NCBI GenBank assembly: GCA_037952775.1
Contig: JBANAY010000003.1
Coordinates: 7,874,001-7,938,000, forward strand
Origin: Clonostachys chloroleuca
Taxonomy: Eukaryota; Ascomycota; Sordariomycetes; Hypocreales; Bionectriaceae
DNA length: 64,000 bases
Direction: 5' to 3'
Position 1 is the stretch's first letter, and each line of letters opens with the position of its first letter. The notes under the pieces were generated by a model, which was not told where the DNA came from, searched no databases, and was given only the letters and a program-made list of their open reading frames with translations. Made by a program: the position numbers and the translations under genes. This document shows positions 22,433-32,445 of the stretch, piece by piece.

Positions 22433-25306
22433 TCATAACGCCGTCCCGGTGTCTTCGTTTTCAACCTCGTCTCCTGATTCGGCCGTTTCGTAAGCGCCGT
22501 CACCATCTTCGCCGCCATCTGTTTGATCGTCCTCCTCGTCGCTGCTGGCAATGTCGCTTGAGTCGGGCAAGCTGAAATCAGAATCTTCCAGCCACGGCGA
22601 CGAGCCAATTTGCCCGTGCAAATCTTCAATATCTTCTTCGAGCGCTGTGATGACTCCCTCGAAATCGCCAGCTTGAATCTGCTGGCTAATGCCTCGATAA
22701 TAACAAACACTCTCATCATCCTTCCACTTTTCCCGCTGGACAACTACTGAATTAAGCTGAGACCGTGCTTCGTTCACCTGACTTTGGCGCACTTGAGCTA
22801 GTGTGAATTCCAAAATGGTTATCTCCCATCGCAGGCTTTCATCTTGGGCAATTTGCAGGAGCTGGTTGAAAGCTGCCTTACTGGCTTCCTGGGAGGATTC
22901 CTCCCTGTAATCTAAGCTGCTCGGGAGCAACGTGCCCTGGAAAACTCTCCAAGGTGTATGCAACCATGCGCCTGGCTGAGATGGACTAATACCCCAAAAC
23001 ATTGTGGGATCAAGGCTCAAAAGATATTGCATGACGTCTAGATTGCTCCATGCTGCCATGTGTAATACATTGCTGCCGGATTTATTAAGCAGTTGCATCG
23101 AAGCTCCAGCCTCCACAAGACACCACAAGGATGCTACTCTGTTGCTGATGATTGCTTGCATCAATGGCGACGCACCGGCATCATCAGCTACATCAATATT
23201 TGTCTTGCCCGATGCGAGAAGCAACTGGAGAGTTTGTTTGATCCTCTCATGGTTCGTACAATTGTCTCCAAGGAAGTGCAGCGGCGAGTCGCCTGCGATG
23301 TTGCGTACCGAGACAGAGGCTCCTTCCGCCAACAGCGCTGCAACTACTTCTGGGTCGCAGGTTCTTGCAGCGTAACAAAGAGCTGTATTTCCATGATCGT
23401 CTCGCTGGTCGATATTGATGTCGCTGCGCCTAAGCAGCAGTCGCACGCAATCGACATGATCGTTGAACGTTGCAAGCATCAGTGCTGTGTATCCCATGAA
23501 GTCTTTCATGTTCACACTGGCATTCGCCTGGATCAAATCTTCTACCGCGTTTATGTTTCCTCTTTTGCTGGCCACATGAATGGGAGACTCTCCATTGTAA
23601 TCGAACCCGTTCAACGCCCACGGTTCCTTGTCGAGCGCCTCCTTGATGCCGTGCCCTCTCCTGGCCGCTGCATGGACCAATGTCGACTCTCCCCAAACGG
23701 GTGCATCCTCAACGAATGAGAGAACCCGTTTTAAGACTTGCGCGTCTTGGTCCTTGGGTCGGAGGTAGGTTAATTGCTCGTACACCTCGAAAGCCACCTC
23801 TCTGCTCGTCGTTAGCGCTTGGATTTACTCGGCTACTAGAAAGGAGACTCAATGTTACCGTCGAAGTTTTCGATGCTGCAGAATATTTTGCCACTTGGCA
23901 AGCAAAAACTCGACAACAGCGAATTGGCCATTCCGAATGGCAACCTGCATCGTCAACATGGTGCATATTCCCAGCTTCATGCCTCATTACATTATAGTAC
24001 TTACTTCCATTATTCCTTCACCACTTGGGGTGTGGTCCTCGGGGAAGTATATCCATTCACGCGGCATCCAAAAAGATCCCGATCTTGTTCCTACGACCGC
24101 CCAGTCATAGACAACATCACTGAAGTCGATGACTCTTGCGGGCCGCAACGACAAAGCCAATCCCGAGCTATTGAAAGCCACTCTCAGCAACGTTCGGGCT
24201 CTTGTCCAAGCGGGGAGAAGACCCTCGACGTTGAGGCAAAGGGACTCAGTAGCATGGCATCTGCAATTTGAAGATCGAGGCCTTGTTGAATCCTGTCCCG
24301 GGCTATGGTGCACCACCCACGTTCCAATTATCGGCCGGAGCCAGACCGGTGCCTGGCAGCGGTTCCAGTGCCATTTGGTTTGACAGCGACAAGGCTGACT
24401 CTCCATTGGCCCAATTCTAGAGGATCTCTGGGCATGGAATTGGGAGACTGCACTCTGTGTACGAACTGCGACTGCTGTTTCAGCATGGTAAATGAGATAC
24501 GGCTGTTCAGCGCCTATTACATCCATGCCGTGGATGCTTGGAGCTGTGGAATTGGAGTGCCGTGTGATTTCTTCGCTTGAATCTTCAACCTCATCCTCAT
24601 CTTCTTTTCCCGCTTGATGCTCTTCTAAGTCTCCTTGTTCGTCTGAACGAGAGAGTTGTTGTATCGACCGGAGCTCTTGAACCAACGCCCTGACCTCCAG
24701 ATATTCTCTATTGATCACTGTCAGTCTAACATGCCACAATCTCAGAAGATAACCATGCAAGTTGATGAACCAACCTGTGTTCTCTAGCGCCACGAATTGC
24801 GTCCAAAGCCATCGACTGAAGTTTGATTCCAGTTTGAAAGTTCGACCGTGCATCGCGGGCCCTCTCGAGCAGCTTTGGGATCCGATTTCGTATCAGAATC
24901 CACCTCCGCTTCTTCGCTTTCGAACTGCCGTCGCTGTCCGAACTCCGCGCGCAATTCGTTATGATTTCGTCCATCTCATTCTTCAGGTGCTCCAACTGCG
25001 ATATTGCCCGGGCAATCAATATTGGTTCGGCGACCTGGGGCAGGCCAGAGCCTTGGGCGAATAGGCTTGGTATGGAATGGAAAGCTTGGATGATGGAGTC
25101 GATGTCGGCTACCTGAGTACGCTGTTAGTGGCGAGGTTCGCAAGCTAGAGATGGAGATGCAGCGAGATCAATGTCGGGCACCATACCACTTCTTGCAGGC
25201 AGCGGAAATCGTCCTGGACCGTGGCCATTTCTTGGAAAAAGCCGACCGTTTTGAGGGACACCTCCAACAGCGTGACGCTGCTGGCAATCACCCCGACGAC
25301 TTCCAT
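22433..25306 (-). CDS. Ankyrin-repeat protein with a STAND-type fungal N-terminal domain
   Basis: Five exons: 25187-25306, 24775-25112, 24005-24707, 23859-23944 and 22433-23801. All phases agree and give 871 residues. Residues 1-40 (MEVVGVIASSVTLLEVSLKT...) and the helical region up to about 150 look like the N-terminal domain that precedes NACHT or NB-ARC modules in fungal NLR-like proteins, but no nucleotide-binding P-loop is present. The middle is acidic and low in complexity, and exon 3 is the part I trust least. From exon 4 on, ankyrin-type units follow: VAIRNGQFAVVEFLL, STLVHAAARRG, SPIHVASKRGNINAVEDLI, TALMLATFNDHVDCVRLLL, TALCYAARTCDPEVVAALL and SNVLHMAAWSNLDVMQYLL. The C-terminus is very acidic (DEEDDQTDGGEDGDG). 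Likely a cytosolic protein-binding adaptor in recognition or regulation; its partner is unknown. Confidence 0.75.
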
Positions 25307-25739
25307 CGTCAGCGTGACAGGGCGATGATACCGAGAGATGATTTGATGGTGATGGGGAGAAATGATGGGGGAAAACAGTGTCTGTCGGTCAGTCGAGAAG
25401 TAAAGTTGCATCAATCAGCTGCGGGGAATCATTCTGGACGGGCAGAGCCTTGTGAATCGCCATGCACATTTCATCCTGCATGCTGACTCCCCAAGGACCA
25501 ATCGCAAGACCACCTCCAATGGAAGCCACATACCGTAGTCTGCACATTATCGGTGAATTCCAGCCAACCAAATGCTCTGTGTTGCATCATTGCACAGTGG
25601 CTGTCACAGCACTGCCATACCTGCGACTCAACACCGCCTCAACTCTTCACCGAGGATGGAACTCAACTGGTTTACACGAACAATCGTACATTCATATCCT
25701 AGTTTCCGAATATCCTACTAAATCCACAGGTAAGGTACT
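25307..25739. other. Intergenic between ankyrin gene and phospholipase B
   Basis: Upstream of the ankyrin gene (-) and downstream of the phospholipase stop. No independent gene was recognised. Confidence 0.4.
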
Positions 25740-27724
25740 CTACAAGGCAGCCAACACCCAAGCAACACCAACCGCCCACGCCACAACCTCCCACCCAACC
25801 ACCCTCCTTCGTCCCGCCGCACTATCATCATCACCCCCCGTCTGGCTCGCATTAAAGTCCTGCGCGACAATAAACGCCGGCTCGTACTCCCCCCGGATGG
25901 CCGTGTTGTTCTCCTTGCCGTCCCAGCAGTACCGATCGAAGCACGCTTGGCACGCCGACGGCGCGGACTCGCCAGCCTTCCACCAGCTCCGGCTGAGGAC
26001 CGCGCACGCGACGCACCGCGACCAGTCTTTATCGACGGTGGCGTTGCCCTGCGTGGCGGCGTTGAGGCCGTTGCGGATGATGGCGTCGCGCTCGGGGATG
26101 GTGTACTGCGGATCAAAGGTGGACACGTTGCTGAGGGTCGAGTACGGCGCGTTGGGGATGTAGAAGACGAGGGGGGCACGGCCTGGCCGGGGGAGAGGGT
26201 GAAGTTGGAGGGGTCGCAGCCGAAGAGGGTCGGGCGGCGGTTGAGGCCGCTGTTTATAAACGTCTCGGCGGACGGGATGGCGGGGAAGAGGGTGCCGTTG
26301 GAGATTGAAGTAGAGGAGCGGTCGTAGGTGGCGCGGAGGGCGGTGCCGTTGGGCCAGGAATATGTGGTGTCGGCGGATGAGTCCACGGCAAATATGATGT
26401 CGACAGCGCGGTGAGGTTGGATGAGCGGGTGGAGGGGGATGTTCTGGAGGTCCTCGCCGCCGTCGACGAGGGTGAGGTCGTCGTCGTTGGCGGTGGGGTT
26501 GCCAGAGGTCGGGTTCCAGCCCTGGAAGGGGTTGGGGTTGTACTGGGCGATGTCGTTCTCATCCGAGCTGAGGTTCTGCAGGATCTTCTCGATGACGTTG
26601 ATGATGGCGGAGGAGAGGCCGAAGGACTCGCCCTTGGCGGTGATGTTCTGCAAGAGGAACTGGTTGAAGAGCGAGGAGCTCGTGCCCATCACGAACCCAA
26701 ACTGATCGTAACCGCGGACGCATTTGCCCTGGTCGCCGACTGTCCCGTTGGTGAAGTTGGAGGCGATCCACTCCAGGGGTGCGAACCCGAATGTCGTGGG
26801 GTCCCAGGACCCGAGCTCGTAGGGGTTGAACTCGTAGACCGTAGCGTTGAGGGCGACGACCGTCTCCCCGGGGGCCCTGCCGTCTGCCACGAGGACGGGG
26901 AACGGCGTCTGCGCATCCTTGAAGTCCTGCGTGTCGGCGATGGAGGAGAAGGTGTACGCCGGCCCGCCGTCCGGCGCTCCGATGAGCTGGTACGAGAGAG
27001 CGCGGCCCCAGTAGTCGGTGATGGACGTGGGCCAGCCCTCCTTCTTCTTCTGCACCTGGTTCACGATGTCGCCCCAGTAGTCGACTGTATTGAGCGTCCC
27101 GTGCCCGCTCTTGTCCGGCCCGAGGAAGATGTTACGGTCGAACCGCCACAGCGCGTTGTCCTTGTTGCCCTGCTGCAGGGCCGGGACGGTGGAGAAATTG
27201 TTCGCGAAGATGGAGCCGACGAGCCAGCCGCCGCCGGACAGCCCGGCCAGGTAGGTGGCGGACTGGAGCAGGCCGCTGATGGCGCCGTCCTGGCTGTTGC
27301 GGCTGTCGGCGGCGGAGAGGAAGCCAGCGCCGTTCATGAGGGCACGGTACCCTCCGCCCGACACCGCGATGCCGATGTTGGGGAGGGCGGTGGCATTGTC
27401 GCGGGCGGCGTCGATGAAGGAGGTCGCGTTGAAGTCGGGGATGTTGGCGTGCTCCAGGAGGGCGCGGAGCGGGTCGACGGTGTTGTTGCGGCGGAGGCTG
27501 ATCCACGACTTCTCCTGGTCGGAGAGCTCGCTGGCCAGGCGGACGGACGGCTTCGTGCTGGGGCAGTCGACTACCTTGGGGGTGTAGTTGCCGCTGGGGG
27601 AGTCGGGGAGGGCGCGGAGGGAGAGGAGGGCCTCATACTGCTCGATCGCGGCTTCGTCGGGATGGGCAGCAGAGGGGGAGATCAAGGGGAGAGTGAGGAG
27701 CAGGATCTGCTGGAGGTGCACCAT
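25740..27724 (-). CDS. Secreted/GPI-anchored lysophospholipase (phospholipase B), frame broken once
   Basis: The start at 27724 opens a signal peptide (MVHLQQILLLTLPLISPSAA). The conserved elements of fungal phospholipase B are present in order: SGGGYRALMNGAG, the nucleophile motif GLSGGGW and the catalytic-Asp region LTLVDGGEDLQNIPLHPL. Many N-glycosylation sites are present. The frame then slips at a run of six G at 26171-26176 (C6 in gene direction), after about 516 residues. One more C would restore it. In the next frame the protein continues with STFDPQYTIPERDAII and a cysteine-rich family C-terminus (CVACAV, CQACFDRYCW). It ends in a hydrophobic tail after a small-residue site, as in GPI-anchored members. 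It removes acyl chains from (lyso)phospholipids at the cell surface. The break is either a sequencing error or a real mutation. Confidence 0.85.
26171..26176. other. Homopolymer frameshift in phospholipase B
   Basis: Six G on the plus strand mark the exact point where the good reading frame on the minus strand changes. Both flanks match the family well, so the discrepancy is a single-base indel. Out of frame, the GC-rich sequence stays open to 25718 by chance. Confidence 0.75.
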
Positions 27725-28659
27725 CTTGGCAGCTGCTGGGAGGCAGCAACGGCTCTGGCAATGGGTACCTGGGGCGTTTCGACGTCCACAGGCTGGCGAA
27801 CGGGCGACATTGTGGCGGCAAGGCAATACCTAAATATGTCTGTATGTGTCGTGCCTACACCCAAACACGAGGGTGAGCGTCGGCGATATTACGTACCGGA
27901 CCACGTCGGGGGTGCCAACCATGATCAGCATGGCCGAAAGTCATACCGTGCCCAGTGAAACCTTGGCGAATCACAGGGAGCGACTTACATACGCAGCACG
28001 AGTGGTGGACGGGACGTCGGGAGCATACCAACCAGGGCGAGCGTGTGGCTGGGACAGATCATCCATCCCGCTCATGCAATCTCCCTGCCGTTAGCCGGGA
28101 CACAAGAGGCTGCTTCTCGTCACAAAAATTCCAACCCGATGGGGAAATGACGGACGCGCGTGCAACAGTTTGGCTCGGCAGTGTCGGGCATGAAATCACT
28201 CGCGTCATAGTGGTTCAAAATGGTTTGTCCTTTGCTTTCATTCGACTGTCTCACATACACGGTGGGGAAGACCGCAAACAAGTACACAGACACTAGCTGT
28301 CTGTCTCATCAAGAACAAGGGGGAAAAGAAGGGGAAGAAAGAAACCAGAGTCCTGCTCACTCATTATGTCATTTGGTGTAACCCGCTCATGGATACCCAG
28401 TTTAATCATCAGCTTTTTTCCAAGTACAATTCCATTCGTGACCGTCCATCGTAACCAACAACAATAATAAGCCGACAAAGATGAGAAAAAAAAAGAAAAC
28501 AAATTGATATCCCGTTCCTTTCCCTATGCGCCGTCGCATCGTAGCCTTAAAAAAGAGAGACATGTTGTTCTGTGACAGTGTAACAGGTTGTATGCTGTCG
28601 GGTCCGTCGACATTCAGAAGACGGACCGCAGCATTGACGTTTTGTTGGATGGGGTTGGA
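27725..28659. other. Intergenic, no gene seen
   Basis: Promoter of phospholipase B plus the 3' flank of the disordered-protein gene. The plus frame over 27846-28296 has no family signal. Purine-rich runs occur at 28320-28345 and 28480-28500. Confidence 0.45.
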
Positions 28660-29802
28660 TTAGAAGATGGACGACAAGATGTCAAGCGCCGGGTGGCGCC
28701 TTGGGGTTGCCTCTTCTTCCTTATTGAGGACAGGGGAACCGGCCTCGGAGCCATTGGCGTTGGTTATCTCCCCGACGTTGTCGTTCTCGACATGAGCTCC
28801 TTCGTGCGTGGAAAAAATTTCGTGGGCAGACTCATATTCAGACCCTTGCTTCTTCGAGGTGGACCTCGACGCAGACACATATGAGTGTACGGAGTAATGC
28901 TCGGACATGAGATCAGATGGTGGTTCAGATGACGAATCAGAGCTGATCGAAACCACTTCTACCTCCTTGGGTGTCTGAATAGGGACACGACGGGTAGGTG
29001 ATGGCTGAGTAGTCGGCGGGGCTGGACTAGTAGGACCAACGCTGGAGGATGATATACTCGTCGGAGGTGTCAATTGAGTGTATGCCGCCTTCATGCCTTT
29101 CAGCCATTGCTCGATCTGTGACTCCTTCGTGGCCCGATCGACGACTTTTTTCTCTTCCGGAGCGCGGTTTGGGGTGGGAGAAGCAGGGATCTGTTCCTCT
29201 GACACTGGCGGTGGTTGTTGAGAATTATCGGTCGCATGCCTCAACAATGTGGGAGACTCATCTTCACGCGGCGCTGCGTTACCCCGTCGACTAGGCATTC
29301 GTGATCGTTTCCTGGGCTCAATTGGGGACAAAATCACCTCCCCGTCGGGCGACACCACAGATTGATTCTGCAAAGCCAATGGGGTTGGTGTTGGCTTCTG
29401 CAGGTCGGGTCGAGCCCTCTTGGCGAGGGGCATTTCTGCATCATCCTCGATCCCTCTCTTGACCGGAGACCGGTAGAGGTTGCTGCGTCCCAAGAACCGG
29501 ACTTTCTGTTGGGTAGACGCTGGCGTAGAAAGTTCCTCTGGGACTCTGGGCTGTGGTGTAGAGCTCATGCATGGCGAGGGGCTAAGCGTGATGCAGTCCC
29601 CATATCGTGGTGTCTGGGGAGCCGCCGCATCAGGCTTCTTAGCGGCAGGCCGCTTAATGGCCTTCTGTCGCCGTCGTGGTGGCGGCGGCGGTGGTGATGA
29701 CGATAGGGTTATCAAGGACACTGACGGCGAGGGGGATCTTGGCTTTGGACCCCGGTTTGCAACCCTCTCGCTCCGCCGCGTAGGTTGCGGTGATTCATCC
29801 AT
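28660..29802 (-). CDS. Disordered Ser/Pro-rich protein, likely nuclear (380 aa)
   Basis: A single frame. I choose the ATG at 29802 (MDESPQPTRRSERVANRG), the second in frame, because the preceding 23 residues look like 5' UTR. The whole protein is low in complexity: Ser/Pro/Thr-rich with basic patches (PPPRRRQKAIKRPAAKK, KRARPD, RKRSRMPSRR) that look like nuclear localisation signals. It contains many SP and TP dipeptides that could be proline-directed phosphorylation sites. No folded domain is recognised; QIEQWLKGMKAAY is the only short ordered-looking helix. A role in chromatin or transcription is possible but unproven. Confidence 0.65.
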   Translation of the reverse strand: MDESPQPTRRSERVANRGPKPRSPSPSVSLITLSSSPPPPPPRRRQKAIKRPAAKKPDAAAPQTPRYGDCITLSPSPCMSSTPQPRVPEELSTPASTQQKVRFLGRSNLYRSPVKRGIEDDAEMPLAKRARPDLQKPTPTPLALQNQSVVSPDGEVILSPIEPRKRSRMPSRRGNAAPREDESPTLLRHATDNSQQPPPVSEEQIPASPTPNRAPEEKKVVDRATKESQIEQWLKGMKAAYTQLTPPTSISSSSVGPTSPAPPTTQPSPTRRVPIQTPKEVEVVSISSDSSSEPPSDLMSEHYSVHSYVSASRSTSKKQGSEYESAHEIFSTHEGAHVENDNVGEITNANGSEAGSPVLNKEEEATPRRHPALDILSSIF

Positions 29803-32445
29803 GCCTAGCTGACAAGGGCGATGAAGCGAGGGCAGGCAAGGAGAAGAAGGACAAGTGCGGGGCTTCGGCACTGTCTCTCTCAGTCAGGCAGTGCCGGAAC
29901 GCACAATTCTGTGCTGATTGGAATGGTGAGCTGGGCTCTGCCCGAGGAGGCTCAAGACGAAAAGATAGAAGAAGGCAAAGACCAAGCAACTTGGGACGAG
30001 GCCAGGTGCTTGCGGGTGTTGTGCCCTGAGGTCTCTAGGACCGGAGATGAAAGGTCGAGTTTGACATCCGGAGAGAAAAGCTGATCTGATCTGGGGGGAC
30101 GGGAGAAGGTGGTGGCACAGGTGGTGCTGGTGCTGGTGCAGCTGCAACCTCAGCAGCGGGACAAGAGACAGAGGGCGGTATGTACCTGTACCCCACGGCA
30201 CCTGGCGGTCCTGCACGGCACGACACTTGACTACTGCAATGGGCCGCCGCTGAGCCAGAGCACGGCTCGCGCGTGGTGTGTCGAGACTGGGCTGGACTTG
30301 CGTCGAGTGGCCAAACGGTCGAGGCGGCCCGCGCGGAGTTTTGACCTGATTTTGCGGGGAGACTGAGATTTCGCTGTGACTGGCCCAGCAAAAGGCGTTA
30401 CATTATCGTGATTACGCTGAGTCAGCCGATTGCCGAGTGTGATTGGCCCGTGTCGCTCCTGCGCTTTTGCTCTGGGCTGCACCTTCCTCTCACCGGTCCT
30501 CGTGGTGGCGAGCGGAAAAAGCAAATCCACGAGCAGAGCAAAAGCAATGAAACACCTTCGTGATTGTGACTACGGCTGCGATTGGCTACTCGCCGAGTCA
30601 ATTGATCCGGATGCGTCTCGAGGGGGGCAGTGGCTGGCTGTCTCTCTGCTCATAGGCCGAGCGGCAGAACAGGTGCAGCTCCTAGCTTCCAGCTCCCAAC
30701 GCCCGCAGTGCTCTTGGACCTCTCGCAGCTCCCACAGCAGCGTCAATCCCCGCCGCTCGTCGCCTCTCGTCGTTGCCTCTCGCCATGCCACAGACTTGAC
30801 GTTGCAGTACATGATGCATGTCATGGCACTCGCCCTCTCGTCTGCCCAGCCCATCATGCGTGCGCCCGTGGTGCCTATTTTGGGTTGTCAGTCCATTGCC
30901 GACCGACCGACCCAACACACAGCCAAGACCTGGCGTCCAACCGCCATGAGAATCAAGTGAGACATCCCACTTCAGCTGCATCAGCTCGTCGAATCAGTGC
31001 ACCCAATCTCCACAGAAACCAATACGAGCGCAGGAGGGGTTATCGTCGCATCCGTCTGCCTGATTGCGTATCCTGCCATTGTCCCTCTACACGGAGGTAC
31101 TGTACGCACTTTTCTCCCCAGCCACTGAGACATATCATTTGTGATATCGTCTTGCATCAACTGTCCTCTTTCGAGCCAACGAGAGCTACAGGTGTAACTG
31201 GCGGTCAAGGAAATCCTTTCGTCATTTCAAACCAGTGCTGTTTCACGGGCGATTAATCTCCCGTTGATTGTTGATTGCAGGACGCATCATCTATTCTCCG
31301 TCATGTTGTTTTGCATTCTGGCTTCCTGCCAACCAAAGCCGACATTGACAAGCACAGAGCCATCGGATGGTTACATGCATGCTCCAGTGAACAATTTCCG
31401 AAGCTGTAGCCCCAGGCGGGGAGTGCACCAAACCATACAAACAGCCGAGCCCAATGTCGACCATGGCAATTATCCCCCTCGCTTACCAATTAACTCTTGA
31501 CCAACACAACATGAATCACGTTGGCCAACAATGAAACCGGGAGCTTGTGAACAGGTTCGCCCCATCGGCACGGGAGAGGATTTTCCCCATTGTCCGACAG
31601 TGGGTACAACATCGGGGAAATCTCTCGCGGAACAGCGCCGCCTGCCTTTGAGATGGCACATTCACTGAAAGGCTGGTGGATCGGGCCGGATGGAGGCAGA
31701 GCCCGGATCCGGCGTTGCCTCCTCCGTAGACCTGGAGACAAGCACGTGCCCAGTTGGCTGGGATGGCATGCTGTCTCACACGACTCATCCTTTTTCCTCT
31801 ATTTTGTGGTTCGAAGCAACAAATATCCAGCGACACGAGCATCACCATTCCGCACGCCTAAGCTAGTCCATACTCGTTGTGCCATCGGCATGTGCCCATC
31901 AACACCAAGCAACTTAGACCACCATGGCTAAACTCACTACGGTGGACCATCCCTCCTCCGACTTCCGACTCTGCCGCTGCATGGGGATTCTGCGGGACGC
32001 CCGAGCACATTCGGATAATGATTCGCCTTTAAGCTTTCCAACAAGCTAGTAATAGCCATGGATTGAATTTCATTCACAGCCGGCAAATCCGTCACCGGTT
32101 TCCACACCTTACCAGCTGAGCTAGACCTTAAACTTTGTTTTGGTCCAATCATCTGCCATGTATCGCATCCGGAGACCTCGCTTTCAGTGTAGCCTCGCTC
32201 TAGTCGAAGCTGGACGCCGCAATTCACCTAACAAGCTTCGCATTATGTGGATATCAAATCTTCGAGCTTATGTCTTCGGTTCGATGGGAGGGTGAACAGG
32301 CACCTCGGGCCTTCTCAACTGCTTTCGCCAAGCGGCCGTTCGTTGAAGAGCTACCGAGTCTACTTATTTCCTTCGCCCTCCTCTCGGCCAGTCCAACGGG
32401 ACCGCAAAACTAGGCAGGAACGCTCGGCTCCCTCCAGCTTCGATC
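29803..32445. other. 2.6 kb divergent intergenic region upstream of the ABC transporter
   Basis: Separates the disordered-protein gene (-) from the PDR transporter (+). Frames such as 30430-30960 and 30630-31256 overlap in several phases without motif content. Present are an 8-bp inverted repeat (CGGCACTG...CAGTGCCG, 29866-29896), several CCAAT-box words in the reverse sense (ATTGG at about 29918, 30442 and 30580) and one bZIP-type site listed below. A long upstream region is common for regulated drug transporters. Confidence 0.45.
30418..30424 (+). promoter_or_regulatory. Candidate Gcn4/AP-1-type bZIP site (TGAGTCA)
   Basis: TGAGTCA is the canonical half-palindromic bZIP target bound by fungal Gcn4/CPC1 and Yap-like regulators. 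It lies about 2 kb upstream of the transporter ATG and 0.6 kb upstream of the divergent gene. A single site of seven bases is weak evidence. Confidence 0.25.

Noticed and set aside
26411..27958. Long plus-strand frame of 515 codons
   Set aside because: It is antisense to the phospholipase B gene in very GC-rich sequence, and its Gly/Asp/Val-rich product has no motifs. The minus strand carries all catalytic motifs.
30430..31256. Overlapping plus-strand frames in the ABC transporter upstream region
   Set aside because: Several phases are open at once, the products are Ser/Arg/His-rich without motifs, and no start or splice context stands out.
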